A DNA stretch of 64,000 nucleotides from Bradyrhizobium barranii subsp. barranii. Lineage in GTDB: Bacteria > Pseudomonadota > Alphaproteobacteria > Rhizobiales > Xanthobacteraceae. The stretch covers positions 10,213,501 to 10,277,500 of the forward strand of contig NZ_CP086136.1 in NCBI RefSeq assembly GCF_017565645.3, written 5' to 3'. Shown piece after piece: positions 8,916 to 18,155 of the stretch. Every line of letters begins with the position of its first letter. Position 1 is the stretch's first letter. The position numbers and the translations under genes were made by a program. The notes beneath the pieces were generated by a model. It worked only from the letters and a program-made list of their open reading frames with translations. It made no database searches and was not told the origin of the DNA.

Positions 8916-9065
8916 AGCAATGTCCTGGAAAGTCGTCGCCAGCGATGATTTCATTGCTCCATTGGGGGCGTAAATGGCGAACGCTCTCGCCTTTTTAAAA
9001 TCGAAGTCCGCTTTAAGCTTCTTGATTCCGTAGCAGTTTTCAAGATCTATACTAATTTTAGGCAT
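8916..9065 (-). pseudogene. N-terminal fragment of an AAA (RecF/SMC-like) ATPase
   Basis: About 50 residues starting MPKISIDLENCYGIKKL, then Walker A APNGAMKSSLATTF, as found at the start of OLD/RecF-like and other DNA-linked AAA ATPases. The frame then runs into the right-end repeats of IS21-A, which cut the gene. I could not find the remainder on the far side of IS21-A at 1137, so a deletion or rearrangement accompanied the insertion. Many intact relatives of this architecture are defence ATPases, but this piece is too short to class. Confidence 0.6.
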
Positions 9066-9186
9066 AGCGCGCTCCGACAGTTCACGAGGCACGGTACAAC
9101 CCAAGGTTGGTTGAGCCGAGTGCCTGGCGCCATTTATCCACGAGGATCACATAGCTTCTTCGGCCGGTCAGCAGTGAGCCTGTCTA

Positions 9187-9655
9187 ATGGTCGAAAACCT
9201 TCGCGTATTGGCCGATGAGGGCAATGACTTGACGCCGATGATGAGGCGCACGCTTCGTCGGCTGTTCGAGGACTTCGGGCGCCTCGAACACCGCATCGCC
9301 GAGATCACACGTGAAATCGAGGCTTTGGCGGCGAGTGACGAACGAGCGCGGAGGCTCATGACTGTTCCCGGGATAGGCCCACTGGTGGCGACGGCATTCG
9401 TCGCGAGCGCCGGCAGTGCTAGTCAGTTCGAAGGGCCAAGGACCACGCAGCGTGGCTTGGGCTGGTCCCTCGTGAACACTCAACCGGTGGTAAGACGACC
9501 CTCCTTGGGATCAGCAAAAGAGGCAATCACTACCTCAGACGGCGACTGATTCACGGCGCAAGGTCATGCGTCATGCATCTGAACCGTACCTCCGATCGCC
9601 TGGGTTCGTGGTTGACGGGCCTCGAAAAGCGCATGCATGCCAACAAGGTCACCGT
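9187..9655 (+). pseudogene. IS110-family transposase, C-terminal relic with frameshift
   Basis: The first part reads RRLMTVPGIGPLVATAFVAS, the hallmark of the IS110/IS116/IS902 C-terminal domain. After FEGPR the frame is lost and the match continues in another frame as LVPREHSTGGKTTLLGISK and RGNHYLRRRLIHGARS, then TGLEKRMHANKVTV, where similarity ends abruptly. The N-terminal catalytic DEDD domain is absent. A dead remnant. Confidence 0.85.
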
Positions 9656-10194
9656 AAACCGAGTATTCATCTGCGATGTCCTCGGGATTCAATGGCTTGA
9701 ACAATACGGCGACTTGTACTTGTTGGCTACTGTAACCTTGCAACGTTTGGCGCGTCCGGCCTTGCCGGGCCGGGCTGTCGTGAACGAAACCGCGAAGATG
9801 CGTCTCCACCATCCGGCTTCACGTCGAACTCATGCATCAAGAAGTCGTTCTCGGTGGGTACCCGCTGTCAACCGATTTTCGGATTGAGACAGCGGAATTA
9901 ACACCAAGGAGCGGGACAAGCAGAACTAATAGAAACGATCGTACAAAGGTCACCGAAAGGCGGCCTTTGTTCTGAGTATTGCTTGTTTTTGCATGACAAC
10001 GGTCAACCGAAACCCGAGGCGAGCTAGAGATTAGCTTTTGCGAGATTTTTACGGTTGTTCGATTTTCGACTTTTGCAACAATATCGGGCACAAGGCGACA
10101 TGCCGGGGGCAGGGAATGCTCCGATGAGCGGCAGTGTGGCATGGCAGACACGACCCGCAGGGCGCTACCAGCGGCACTTGGTCGCCAAGCAGGC
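9656..10194. other. No supported gene
   Basis: Several overlapping open frames on both strands, none with a recognisable domain or good start. A minus-strand frame around 9650-9812 (TLQGYSSQQVQVAVLFKPL) might be a real gene fragment cut by the IS110 relic. Nothing else seen. Confidence 0.5.
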
Positions 10195-10434
10195 TCACCG
10201 TCGATCAGGCGAAGGGGCGACCCGGTTGGCGTCGCTGGCAGCGGATGCCAAAAATTCATTTAGCAAGTGTCGCTTGATCCTGATCGGTTCACGCTCGCCT
10301 TGGGAAGCGAGCAAGAGAACGCGCTCGGCAACTTCCAGAGCAGATCGCTGCTGCTGACGAGTGAATGACGGACTGGAAAGAACGTCGTCTAGAACGTCGC
10401 GGAGCAAATGTACTGTTGCCGTGTCGTATGCCAT
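10195..10434 (-). CDS. Small conserved rhizobial protein of unknown function
   Basis: 79 aa, MAYDTATVHLLRDVLDDV at the start, predicted mostly helical, ending in a basic disordered tail. I recall similar short proteins with LALxxAERVLxLASxGE-like helices in rhizobial genomes but know no function. It stands alone. The frame has sensible codon use, while the overlapping plus-strand frame does not. Confidence 0.55.
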   Translation of the reverse strand: MAYDTATVHLLRDVLDDVLSSPSFTRQQQRSALEVAERVLLLASQGEREPIRIKRHLLNEFLASAASDANRVAPSPDRR

Positions 10435-10864
10435 GCGCCAAAAATACCCCGCTGTCGAAACAATAGGCGCCGCAGCGCTGGCGCAAGGGAAGGAAGTGAA
10501 GCGTCGCCGGGCTCGAAATAAGCGTCCCGGCAGCGCTTATTCTCTAACTGAGCGCTGAAATCCCAGTTGCCCTGAATGATGCAATGGTCATGCCACAAGT
10601 TTGTGACGGCGGTTCGCCCGGGGGCTGCCGTGTGACAGTCGAACAGCGAACGGAAGCCCCGATCGCGATCTACAGTCCAAACTCCCTCGACTCTCTCCAG
10701 GGGCCAATACGCACCCTGAGTGCATTTGGTTCCATGATAAGGAATTGCAATATCTGAGCCGAGTGTTGCGGCTTAGCTACATCAACATTCAGGCGAACGG
10801 GATAGTATCGATTCCTAGGTGGGCGTCGTGCTTTTTTGAACTTCTTTCTGGGAGATTTCTCGTA
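10435..10864. other. Upstream region of the porin gene; no gene seen
   Basis: About 430 bases with no convincing gene. The final 50 bases before the porin start are AT-richer and include TTCTGGGAGATTTCTCGTA ahead of the ATG, where GGGAG is the likely ribosome site. The promoter is not obvious. Confidence 0.4.
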
Positions 10865-11629
10865 ATGAAAAAGCTTCTGATTGTCGCGGCCGGGATGATG
10901 GCCGTGGCTCTATCCGCCCCTGCGGCGGCGGCTGATTTGGCGGCTCGCCCCTACACCAAGGCTCCGCCGCCGGTGGTCGCTCCGATCTATGACTGGACTG
11001 GTTTCTACATCGGCGCCAACGGCGGATGGGGCCAAAGCCACAATTGCGTGGATTTCGTCACGCTCGCAGGAACAGTTGCAAGCGGTTGCCGTGATCGTTC
11101 CGGAGGCGTCGTTGGCGGACAAATCGGATATCGTTGGCAGACCAATCAGCTTGTGTTCGGATTGGAAGCGCAGGGCGATTGGGCCGACCTCAGCAACACG
11201 CGCGTCAGCCTGTTCAACCCGACGCTTTCAACCACAGTTAAGACCGACGGTATCGGCCTCTTCACGGGCCAACTCGGTTGGGCGTGGAACGCGTCACTGC
11301 TCTACGTGAAAGGCGGCGCGGCCGTAACCAGCAATCGCCTGACAATATTCGACAACACCACCGGGATCGGTCTGGTCTCGGCAGATAACACGCGCTGGGG
11401 CGGCGCGCTGGGTGTCGGCTGGGAGTATGGCTTCGCACAAAACTGGTCGGTCGGTGTTGAATACGACCATCTGTGGATGGGACATGCGAACAACTCCTTC
11501 TCCGTGGCCGATCCGCGGCTTGCGGCCGTACTCAACGACCGGATCAGCCAAGACGTGGATATGGTCACTGTGCGCTTCAACTATCGCTTCGGCGGGTATG
11601 GAAAAGCTCCTGTCGCGGCGAGATACTGA
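10865..11629 (+). CDS. Omp25/Omp31-like outer membrane beta-barrel protein
   Basis: 254 aa. Signal peptide MKKLLIVAAGMMAVALSAPAAAA, then ADLAARPYTKAPPPVVAPIYDWTGFY, the proline-rich entry and first strand typical of rhizobial/Brucella Omp25-Omp31 surface proteins. Alternating aromatic and glycine-rich strands continue to the end, which finishes VRFNYRFG then a short tail ending ARY. A longer frame opens 40 codons upstream, but this ATG begins a perfect signal peptide. Monocistronic, with its own terminator. These proteins are structural barrels tied to envelope integrity. It looks complete. Confidence 0.9.
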   Translation: MKKLLIVAAGMMAVALSAPAAAADLAARPYTKAPPPVVAPIYDWTGFYIGANGGWGQSHNCVDFVTLAGTVASGCRDRSGGVVGGQIGYRWQTNQLVFGLEAQGDWADLSNTRVSLFNPTLSTTVKTDGIGLFTGQLGWAWNASLLYVKGGAAVTSNRLTIFDNTTGIGLVSADNTRWGGALGVGWEYGFAQNWSVGVEYDHLWMGHANNSFSVADPRLAAVLNDRISQDVDMVTVRFNYRFGGYGKAPVAARY

Positions 11630-11651
11630 TCGCTCCTGTCTGCGCAAACCA

Positions 11652-11677
11652 AAGCCCCGGCTCACCGGGGCTTTTTT
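11652..11677 (+). terminator. Rho-independent terminator of the porin gene
   Basis: Stem AGCCCCGG / CCGGGGCT with a CTCA loop followed by six T, 22 bases after the stop codon. Confidence 0.95.
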
Positions 11678-11725
11678 GCGAGCTATGAATTGCTAGCGGT
11701 TGCTTTCTTCTTTGCAGAGCTATGC

Positions 11726-11994
11726 GGGAAACTGGGTGATGACGGAATGAGATAGGCGGCGTATCGAGGCGGGTGTCGAGCCTGCCAGAACCTCAAGGAG
11801 AGCGATACGCCATGAACGAGCATAGCAACATTGTCCCACTGCGTCAGCCCGATGAGATCGACGATCCACTGACGAATATTTTGCGATCTGGTGCTCGGCA
11901 GCTGCTTGCGCAGGCTGTCGAGATGGAAGCCGAGGCGTTTCTCGCCGCGATGAAGGGCCTGAAGCTTCCCGATGGCCGCGACCGCCTCGTGCGG
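11726..11994 (+). pseudogene. IS256-family element remnant (5' end)
   Basis: The terminal-repeat-like GGGAAACTGGGTGATGACGG at 11726 is followed by the first 61 codons of a transposase (start 11812, MNEHSNIVPLRQPDEIDDPL). The match stops at RDRLVR and unrelated sequence follows. This is a different IS256 subgroup from the element in the RIT. An eight-base inverted repeat, GCATTCTA / TAGAATGC, at 11999-12022 marks the break. No gene is seen from there to 12166. Confidence 0.75.
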
Positions 11995-12166
11995 CTCTGC
12001 ATTCTATCCCCCCGTAGAATGCTGCGGACAAGCAGCCGTATCACGATAGGCTGAAGGGCAGCATTGGGGAAGTCGCTCAACAAGACCAATTCGACCTAAG
12101 CTTCCGGCGCGACAGATCTGCCGGAATGCGAGCCCGACTTTTTGGGTGGCTGCATCCACTATGAGA

Positions 12167-12370
12167 CTACCGTTTGCGGATCGTGTACGTCTTTGTGAGC
12201 GTTTCTTTGAATATGAACCACCCTAGCCAAACTAAGAAAAATCCGAATGCCAGCATCAAGAGCCATTCGAGGTTCACATTTGCTAGCCCGTAGGCCTCAG
12301 CGAGATAACAAGTGTCTCGAATGATTACCAACCCCATCAGAGCAATTGCGACCGCAACTACGTAGGGCAT
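12167..12370 (-). CDS. Small two-TM membrane protein, last gene of the E1-like operon
   Basis: 67 aa starting MPYVVAVAIALMGLV. Two hydrophobic segments, about residues 3-20 and 36-56, then a basic tail KTYTIRKR. Its ATG overlaps the stop of the 29-codon frame before it (TGATG), so it is translated with the operon that begins at 20149. No family recognised. It could anchor or hold a partner at the inner membrane. Confidence 0.6.
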   Translation of the reverse strand: MPYVVAVAIALMGLVIIRDTCYLAEAYGLANVNLEWLLMLAFGFFLVWLGWFIFKETLTKTYTIRKR

Positions 12371-12459
12371 CAACGCACCCGATGTTTCTTGACCTTCGCG
12401 GCGAGGTCAGCGCGCATGTATTGATAGACTTTCTTAATCATCCAGCGCTTTAGCTCCAC
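12370..12459 (-). CDS. Very small basic ORF linking two operon genes
   Basis: 29 codons from GTG (VELKRWMIKKVYQYMRADLA, then AKVKKHRVR), or 23 from an internal ATG at 12441. The GTG overlaps the end of the 174-aa gene and the stop overlaps the start of the TM gene. The tight fit in an operon of overlapping genes is the only support. It could be a translated spacer. Confidence 0.4.
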   Translation of the reverse strand: MELKRWMIKKVYQYMRADLAAKVKKHRVR

Positions 12460-12974
12460 GGTTTGCCGTCGCGGATATAGCGCGACGTGCGCTCAGCCCA
12501 CAACATCGCGAGAAACATGGCTGTCGGCAGATCACGAGGCTCCTTGCCAGGCCCGATGCAGATACGCGGTCGGTCGGAACTGAGGCCCAACCGATGGGTC
12601 GCTTGCGTATCGCAGGCACGGCCGCCATAGCCCCGCTGTTGCTCGATGAAAATTTCGTAGCTTTCCGTAGTCCGCTCGAAACGGAACACGAAAAGATCGC
12701 CAGACACGCTTTGGTGGCTCAGTCGCCCGTTGCCGTGCTCAGGAACCTGCTGACGGATTAAAGCCAAGTTCGGGTTGTTGCCGCTGTATACATTCTTTAG
12801 TTCCACCGGCGTTGACACTGCTCTCTCCGGTGTCGATGCGACGGGCAGTTGCCTGCCCATCGCATCGCTCTGGTCGAGATCGGTTACCCACTCAATGGAA
12901 AGTGTCAGGACCAATTGGTGATGGTTCCCAGACGGAAAGACGTTGAACTGTCGTTCCCATATTATTCTCCTCAT
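12450..12974 (-). CDS. 174-aa protein coupled to the E1-like gene
   Basis: The ATG overlaps the E1 stop by four bases (ATGA), which fixes the start and shows the two are co-translated. No family recognised with confidence. The C-terminal third has a His (ACDTQATHRLG) about a dozen residues before RPRICIG, then PTAMFLAMLWAERTSRYIRDG. The H...ICIG spacing is loosely like an E2-type ubiquitin-conjugating active site, and an E2 partner next to an E1 would make sense, but I do not see the rest of an E2 fold. It could equally be an unrelated partner. The frame is intact although the upstream E1 gene is destroyed. Confidence 0.6.
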   Translation of the reverse strand: MRRIIWERQFNVFPSGNHHQLVLTLSIEWVTDLDQSDAMGRQLPVASTPERAVSTPVELKNVYSGNNPNLALIRQQVPEHGNGRLSHQSVSGDLFVFRFERTTESYEIFIEQQRGYGGRACDTQATHRLGLSSDRPRICIGPGKEPRDLPTAMFLAMLWAERTSRYIRDGKPWS

Positions 12975-13452
12975 TGCCTGTCGCGCTCCTGGTTAGGATG
13001 TTCCGAGCGCTGCACCGGAGGCTTCGCGCACGCGCTCGTGCCGCACACCGGGCACCGCCAACCGCTGGGAAGCGGCTCGCGGTAGGCTCGGATCGGAAAA
13101 ATCTCTCCACTCGCGCCATGAATTCCATTCAAGCCAATCCAGCATGGCAACTGGGCGAAATGCTCGCCAATGGATGCAATGGATAACGTTGACCCAGCCC
13201 GGTAGTGGAGAAGCCCGAGCGCGACCCACGCCGCCTTGACATTCAAGGTCTCAGGAACGATGCGGTGACTATTGAAAAATGGCGGCGATTGATGTCCGGC
13301 CTCATGACGATCGCACGCGCTCTTGAGGAGGCACCGCACGCAACCCCCCGTGGGTCGGTCAAAATCCCCCGGGTATGGTCACTTGAAACTCCCCCACCTG
13401 ATGATCGCCGTCAGCGCCGCTGAACAGCAGTAGCCGGTCAGGCAGGACGTTT

Positions 13453-15210
13453 ATGTTCGACCCCTTTAGCCAGCAAGGGGCCGGGGAGTTGAACGTCTTG
13501 AAGCGACATCTGCAAAGCACCGTACTTACATTACTTGATCGCAACACCAGCCAGCGCGAGATTCACCGGCTGACGGGTGTCGATCGCAAGACGATCCGGC
13601 GTTATCAGGCGCTGCGGGCCGGTGCGGAGGCAAATTCCCCCGGGGAAGTGACCACCGGCTCGGTGAGCGCGGACGGCCAAATTCCTCCACCCCGACCACC
13701 GGCTTTTGGGACATCGGAAGCGACGGTCACCAGCAGCCTGGCCCGTTCGGCTTGCGAAGCGCATCGGACGTGGATCGAAGAACAGGTCCGGCTGAAGCGG
13801 AACGCGCAGGCGATTTACCAGGACCTGGTTGATCAATTTGGCTTTCCGTCCAGCTACCAGAGTGTCAAGCGGTTTGTGCGCCGGTTGCGGCACGCTGATC
13901 CTGAGCAGTTTGATCGTCTTGAGTTCCTCCCCGGCGAGGAAGCTCAGGTCGACTATGGCGAGGGCGCGCCGACGGTTGATCCGAAGAGCGGGCGGTACCG
14001 TCGTCCCCGCCTGTTCGTGATGACGCTACGCTACTCGCGGCGCAGCTTCCGGCGGGTAGTCTGGAAGTCCAGCCAACAAGTCTGGGCGCAGCTCCACGAA
14101 GAGGCGTTCCGGTATTTTGGCGGGGTCCCCAGCTATGTCGTGCTCGACAACCTGAAGGAAGGCGTCCTCAAGCCGGATTTGTACGAGCCCCAGCTCAACC
14201 CGATTTACAGCGCGATGCTGGCTCATTACGCCGTGGTCGCCGATCCCGCGCGCGTGGCCGATCCAAATCGGAAAGGATGCGTCGAGAATGCGATTCAACA
14301 TACCCAGGGCACTGCGCTGGCCGGACGGCGCTTCGAGACGCTGGAGGCGCAAAACGAGTTCTTGAGGCACTGGGAGGAGAACTGGGCTTCCAAACGCATC
14401 CACGGCAGCACGCGCCGTCAGGTCGAGGCGATGTTCCAGGAAGAGAAGCCGCACCTGCGGCCGCTGCCTGTCGCTCCCTTCCGCATCTTCACCGAAGTCG
14501 TCCGGACTGTCTGCGACGACACCACCGTACGCGTCGACAACAGCTATTACGCCGCGCGGCCCGCGCCGATCGGCAGCCAGGTCGTCGTGCGCATCTACAC
14601 CACCACGATCGAGATCCGTGATCGCCACACCCGTGCGCTGCTGCGTGTTCATTCCCGGATGGCGCACCCCGGTTCTGTCGTCCTGCCGACCAGCGAACGG
14701 CCGTTCAACCCGTCGCGGCAAACCGCCGTGCTGCTGGCGAGCGCCGAGCGCATCGGACCGCAGACCAGGGCCTTGTGCCAGCAGGTGTTCGACACCGAAG
14801 GGCGCCCCGGACAGCGCGCGATGTGGGGCATTGTCGGGCTGGGCCGGAAGTATCCGGCGCGGCTGGTCGAGCAGGCCTGCGCGCACGCCATCGACAACCG
14901 CATCTACCGCTACAAGCACGTGCGTGCGACCGTCGAGCGGTTGTTCGAACAGGCGATCGAGCAGGTTGGAGTGACGCCACAGCCGGCATCGCCGCTCACC
15001 CAGGATCATCCGCTGATCCGTACCCCCGCGGAATACGGCGACCTCTTCAGCCGCGCTGTGCGGCGCGACGCCGACGACAATGGTCGGCAGGCCGAGGCTC
15101 ACGACGATCACGCCACGGCAATCCGCGCTCGTGTCGCCTGCGCAACCCCGGCCAACTCCGGCGCCACGAGCGCTCCCGCTGCACCTTCTCACCTTAAACT
15201 GGAGACCTAG
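13453..15210 (+). CDS. istA: IS21-family transposase IstA (element B)
   Basis: 585 aa, of the longer IstA subgroup. Helix-turn-helix around SQREIHRLTGVDRKTIRRY (about residues 33-51). DDE core: Asp in AQVDYGEGAP, Asp in VVLDNLKEG, Glu in GCVENAIQHT. A long Pro/Ala-rich C-terminal tail overlaps the region ahead of istB. It starts at the ATG at 13453. A co-linear istB follows after four bases. Confidence 0.93.
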   Translation: MFDPFSQQGAGELNVLKRHLQSTVLTLLDRNTSQREIHRLTGVDRKTIRRYQALRAGAEANSPGEVTTGSVSADGQIPPPRPPAFGTSEATVTSSLARSACEAHRTWIEEQVRLKRNAQAIYQDLVDQFGFPSSYQSVKRFVRRLRHADPEQFDRLEFLPGEEAQVDYGEGAPTVDPKSGRYRRPRLFVMTLRYSRRSFRRVVWKSSQQVWAQLHEEAFRYFGGVPSYVVLDNLKEGVLKPDLYEPQLNPIYSAMLAHYAVVADPARVADPNRKGCVENAIQHTQGTALAGRRFETLEAQNEFLRHWEENWASKRIHGSTRRQVEAMFQEEKPHLRPLPVAPFRIFTEVVRTVCDDTTVRVDNSYYAARPAPIGSQVVVRIYTTTIEIRDRHTRALLRVHSRMAHPGSVVLPTSERPFNPSRQTAVLLASAERIGPQTRALCQQVFDTEGRPGQRAMWGIVGLGRKYPARLVEQACAHAIDNRIYRYKHVRATVERLFEQAIEQVGVTPQPASPLTQDHPLIRTPAEYGDLFSRAVRRDADDNGRQAEAHDDHATAIRARVACATPANSGATSAPAAPSHLKLET

Positions 15211-15214
15211 CCAC

Positions 15215-15982
15215 ATGATGACCATGCCGGAAATTGAGCGTTGCCTACGACAGCTGCGCCTGTCGGGTGTCCGCGACACGCTGCAGACGCGCGTGCTCCA
15301 GGCGCAGGGCGCCAACCAGCCCTTCCTCGAGACCTTCTCCCTTATCCTGCAGGATGAACTGGACCGTCGTCAGTCCCGTCTTATCGAGCGGCGATACCAG
15401 CAATCCGGGCTCGACGAAAAGCTGACGCTCGCCGAGTTCGACTGGTCCTTCAATCCCAAACTGCCACGTCAGACCTGCTTCCAGCTCCACACCCTGGCGT
15501 TCATTGCCGCTGGCGAGAACGCTCTGCTTGTTGGCAAACCTGGCACCGGGAAGTCGCACATCGCCAAGGCGATTGCCTATCAGGCGATCCTGCAAAGCCA
15601 CAAGGTCCAGTATCTTGAGACCGACGACTTCTTCCACCGCTACGCCCTGAACTCTCCGGCACAACGCGAGGTCCGGCTGCGAACCATCATCGACTGCGAT
15701 CTCCTCGTGCTGGACGATCTATTCCTCGCACGCGCCATCCCCGACGACGCCGGCACTTTGCTGCAGACCCTGATCCATCAGCGTTACAAACTGCGCCGCA
15801 GCGTCATCGTCACCTCCAATCGCGTCGTGCAGGATTGGGGGGCATACCTTGGGGACAACACTATGAGCACGACGATCCTCGATCGCCTTATGCATCATTG
15901 CCATCTGCTTGAGTTCGACGGACGCAGCTATCGGCTCAAAGAAGCCGCTGAAGCTCTTGCCCGGGAAACAAACTCAAACTAA
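15215..15982 (+). CDS. istB: IS21 helper ATPase IstB (element B)
   Basis: 255 aa, AAA+ ATPase. N-terminal helical IstB domain, Walker A VGKPGTGKSHIAKA, Walker B LLVLDDLF, sensor 1 VIVTSNR. I start at the ATG at 15215 (MMTMPEIERC), just after the istA stop. At Walker B the sequence reads DLLVLDDLFLA, unlike the [10 protein letters not shown] of elements A and C, and it carries no RIT insertion. Confidence 0.92.
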   Translation: MMTMPEIERCLRQLRLSGVRDTLQTRVLQAQGANQPFLETFSLILQDELDRRQSRLIERRYQQSGLDEKLTLAEFDWSFNPKLPRQTCFQLHTLAFIAAGENALLVGKPGTGKSHIAKAIAYQAILQSHKVQYLETDDFFHRYALNSPAQREVRLRTIIDCDLLVLDDLFLARAIPDDAGTLLQTLIHQRYKLRRSVIVTSNRVVQDWGAYLGDNTMSTTILDRLMHHCHLLEFDGRSYRLKEAAEALARETNSN

Positions 15983-16605
15983 CAGTCCCTTGTCCTGCCT
16001 CGCGGGTGGAGGAATTTGACTGACCACACCCGGAGGAATTTGAAGTGACCCGCGGGGCGCAACCAAGACCCGGAGCGTTCCGCAAAGTCCCCGCGATAAC
16101 ATATTGTCGGTTGTCGCCTTCCGTCCTGATGTGCAACGCATCGATGCCGAGCTGAAAGGCCGCTCGGCTCAATCGCATTGCCGCAGACAGGCTGTCTGTT
16201 CCGTCGATGATGAGATCGGCATTTCGAAGGACGGCATTGAGGTCTTCAAGTTCATTGTCGCGACAGGCGAACGTCTGGACTTGGACTTCGGGATTGATGC
16301 GTCTGACACGATCGGCCGCGACATCCCCTTTTAGTCGTCCGATGTCATCGCACGCGAAGCCGGACTGGCCAATATTTTCGCGCTCGACGGTGCCGCCATC
16401 GACAAGGACTGCGGATTCCGATTTATTCCGGCCAGGTATTCCGACTTGAAGCCGGCCATCGTTCCGATTTGAAGCCGGCCACGATTCCGAAATGAAACCG
16501 GCCGGCATTCCGATTTGAAGCCGGCCGGGTTTTTGGAAGTCGGCGTTTTCGTTTGGGTCAGTCCCTCAGGCATCAAGTCCCGCGTTGATCAACGTGGGGA
16601 AGCGG

Positions 16606-18141
16606 ATGCCGGCCAAGAGAGAACTGACCATGCGACAGATACGACAGATGCTGCGGCTTGCCCGTGATGGGGTGAGCGCCCGGGAGATTGGGCGCACGCT
16701 CGGCGTGGCGCGCAGCACCATCCAGGACAATCTCAAGCGTGCCTTGACTGCCGGGCTGGCGTGGCCTTTGGCGGGCGATCTGACCGACGCCGTTCTTGAA
16801 CAACGTCTGTTTGCCCATGCCGGCGTCAGGCGCGGCTTTCGCCGGCGCCGGGAGCCGGATTGGGCCTCGCTGGCCTGTGAGCTGAAGCGGCCTGGCGTCA
16901 ATCTGATGGTGCTGTGGGAGGAGTACCGGGCGGTCCACCCGGAAGGTTATGGCTACAGCCGGTTCTGCGATTTATTCCGGGAATTCGACCGGCGGCTGTC
17001 TCCGACGATGCGGCAGGACCATCCGGCCGGCGACAAGGTCTTTGTCGATTACTCCGGCAAGAAGATCATGATCGTTGATCGCGAAACCGGGGTTGTACGC
17101 GATGCGGAGATCTTCGTCGCCGTGCTTGGCGCCTCGAATTACACCTACGCCGAGGCGACCTGGACGCAGACACTTCCGGACTGGATCGAGGCCCATGTCC
17201 GGATGTTCCGGTTCTTTGGCGGGGTGCCACGCCTCGTCGTTCCTGACAATCTGAAGTCCGGCGTGCACCGGGCTTCGTTCTACGACCCTGAAATCAATCG
17301 CAGCTACGGGATGATGGCGTCCCATTACGGCGTTGGCATCCTTCCGGCACGGCCAAGAAAGCCGCGGGATAAGGCAAAAGTGGAGGCCGGGGTTCGGTTT
17401 GCCCAGACCTATATCCTCGGGCGGCTTCGTCGCCAGACCTTCTTCTCGCTGGCCGAGGCGAACGCAGCCATTGCCGCTGCGCTGGAGCGGATCAACGCGC
17501 ACATCATGCGCCGGCTTGGTGTCAGTCGCCGTCAATTGTTCGAGACGGTCGAGATGTCGGTCCTGGCGTCGTTGCCGGACGCCGACTATCAGTTTGCGGA
17601 ATGGCGCGTGGCCCGCGTCTCGCTCGATTATCATGTCGAGATCGACGGCTTCTTCTACTCAGTTCCACACGGCCTGATCCGGGAGCAGGTCGACGTCCGC
17701 GCCACCACCCGGACCATCGAGCTGTTCCATCGGGGTTCGCGTGTTGCGGCTCACCAGCGCCGCTACGGCGGCCGCCGGCACGGCACCGATCCCGACCACA
17801 TGCCCAGCGCGCATCGGCGTTACGCCGAGTGGACTCCCGAGCGGTTCCGGCGCTGGGGACGATCGATCGGGCCCAACACTGAGGGGCTCGTCCTCGCCAT
17901 CCTGGCCAATCGGCCTCATCCCGAACAGGGATTCCGGACCTGTCTGGGTGTGCTTCGGCTGTTCAAGGATCTCGATCCAGAACGCGCCGAGTTGATCGCG
18001 GCCCGCGCGGTTGCGGTCCGCGCGCTGACCTACAAGAGCATCGCCTCGATCATCGCCAACAAGCTCGACCGCAGCGCTCGCCCCACCGATGACGTCGTCG
18101 TCGACCATCCCAATCTGCGCGGCCCCGGCTACTTCCATTGA
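16606..18141 (+). CDS. istA: IS21-family transposase IstA (element C)
   Basis: 511 aa from MPAKRELTMRQ; a TTG seven codons earlier is possible, but GGGGAAGCGG precedes this ATG. HTH VSAREIGRTLGVARSTIQDN at about residues 20-40. Catalytic residues: Asp in FVDYSGKK, Asp in VPDNLKSG, Glu in KAKVEAGVRF. Closely similar along its length to IstA of element A, so A and C belong to one subgroup. Confidence 0.93.
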   Translation: MPAKRELTMRQIRQMLRLARDGVSAREIGRTLGVARSTIQDNLKRALTAGLAWPLAGDLTDAVLEQRLFAHAGVRRGFRRRREPDWASLACELKRPGVNLMVLWEEYRAVHPEGYGYSRFCDLFREFDRRLSPTMRQDHPAGDKVFVDYSGKKIMIVDRETGVVRDAEIFVAVLGASNYTYAEATWTQTLPDWIEAHVRMFRFFGGVPRLVVPDNLKSGVHRASFYDPEINRSYGMMASHYGVGILPARPRKPRDKAKVEAGVRFAQTYILGRLRRQTFFSLAEANAAIAAALERINAHIMRRLGVSRRQLFETVEMSVLASLPDADYQFAEWRVARVSLDYHVEIDGFFYSVPHGLIREQVDVRATTRTIELFHRGSRVAAHQRRYGGRRHGTDPDHMPSAHRRYAEWTPERFRRWGRSIGPNTEGLVLAILANRPHPEQGFRTCLGVLRLFKDLDPERAELIAARAVAVRALTYKSIASIIANKLDRSARPTDDVVVDHPNLRGPGYFH

Positions 18142-18155
18142 AAGGAAAATCCAGC

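Larger units (their letters stand above)
13346..16057 (+). mobile_element. IS21-family element B, complete
   Basis: 2712 bases. Ends CCCCGTGGGTCGGTC and, inverted, CCCCGCGGGTCACTT, each followed by a second related repeat. The exact 7-base target duplication CGCAACC lies at 13339-13345 and 16058-16064, inside the E1-like gene just before its CVRC motif. Both genes are intact. Confidence 0.95.

Noticed and set aside
9837..10259. 140-codon minus-strand frame with a hydrophobic C-terminal patch
   Set aside because: Composition is not protein-like, no ribosome site, and it overlaps a better gene at 10195-10434.
14026..15315. 429-codon open frame antisense to istA/istB of IS21-B
   Set aside because: Same reason: shadow of a real, well-marked transposase gene.
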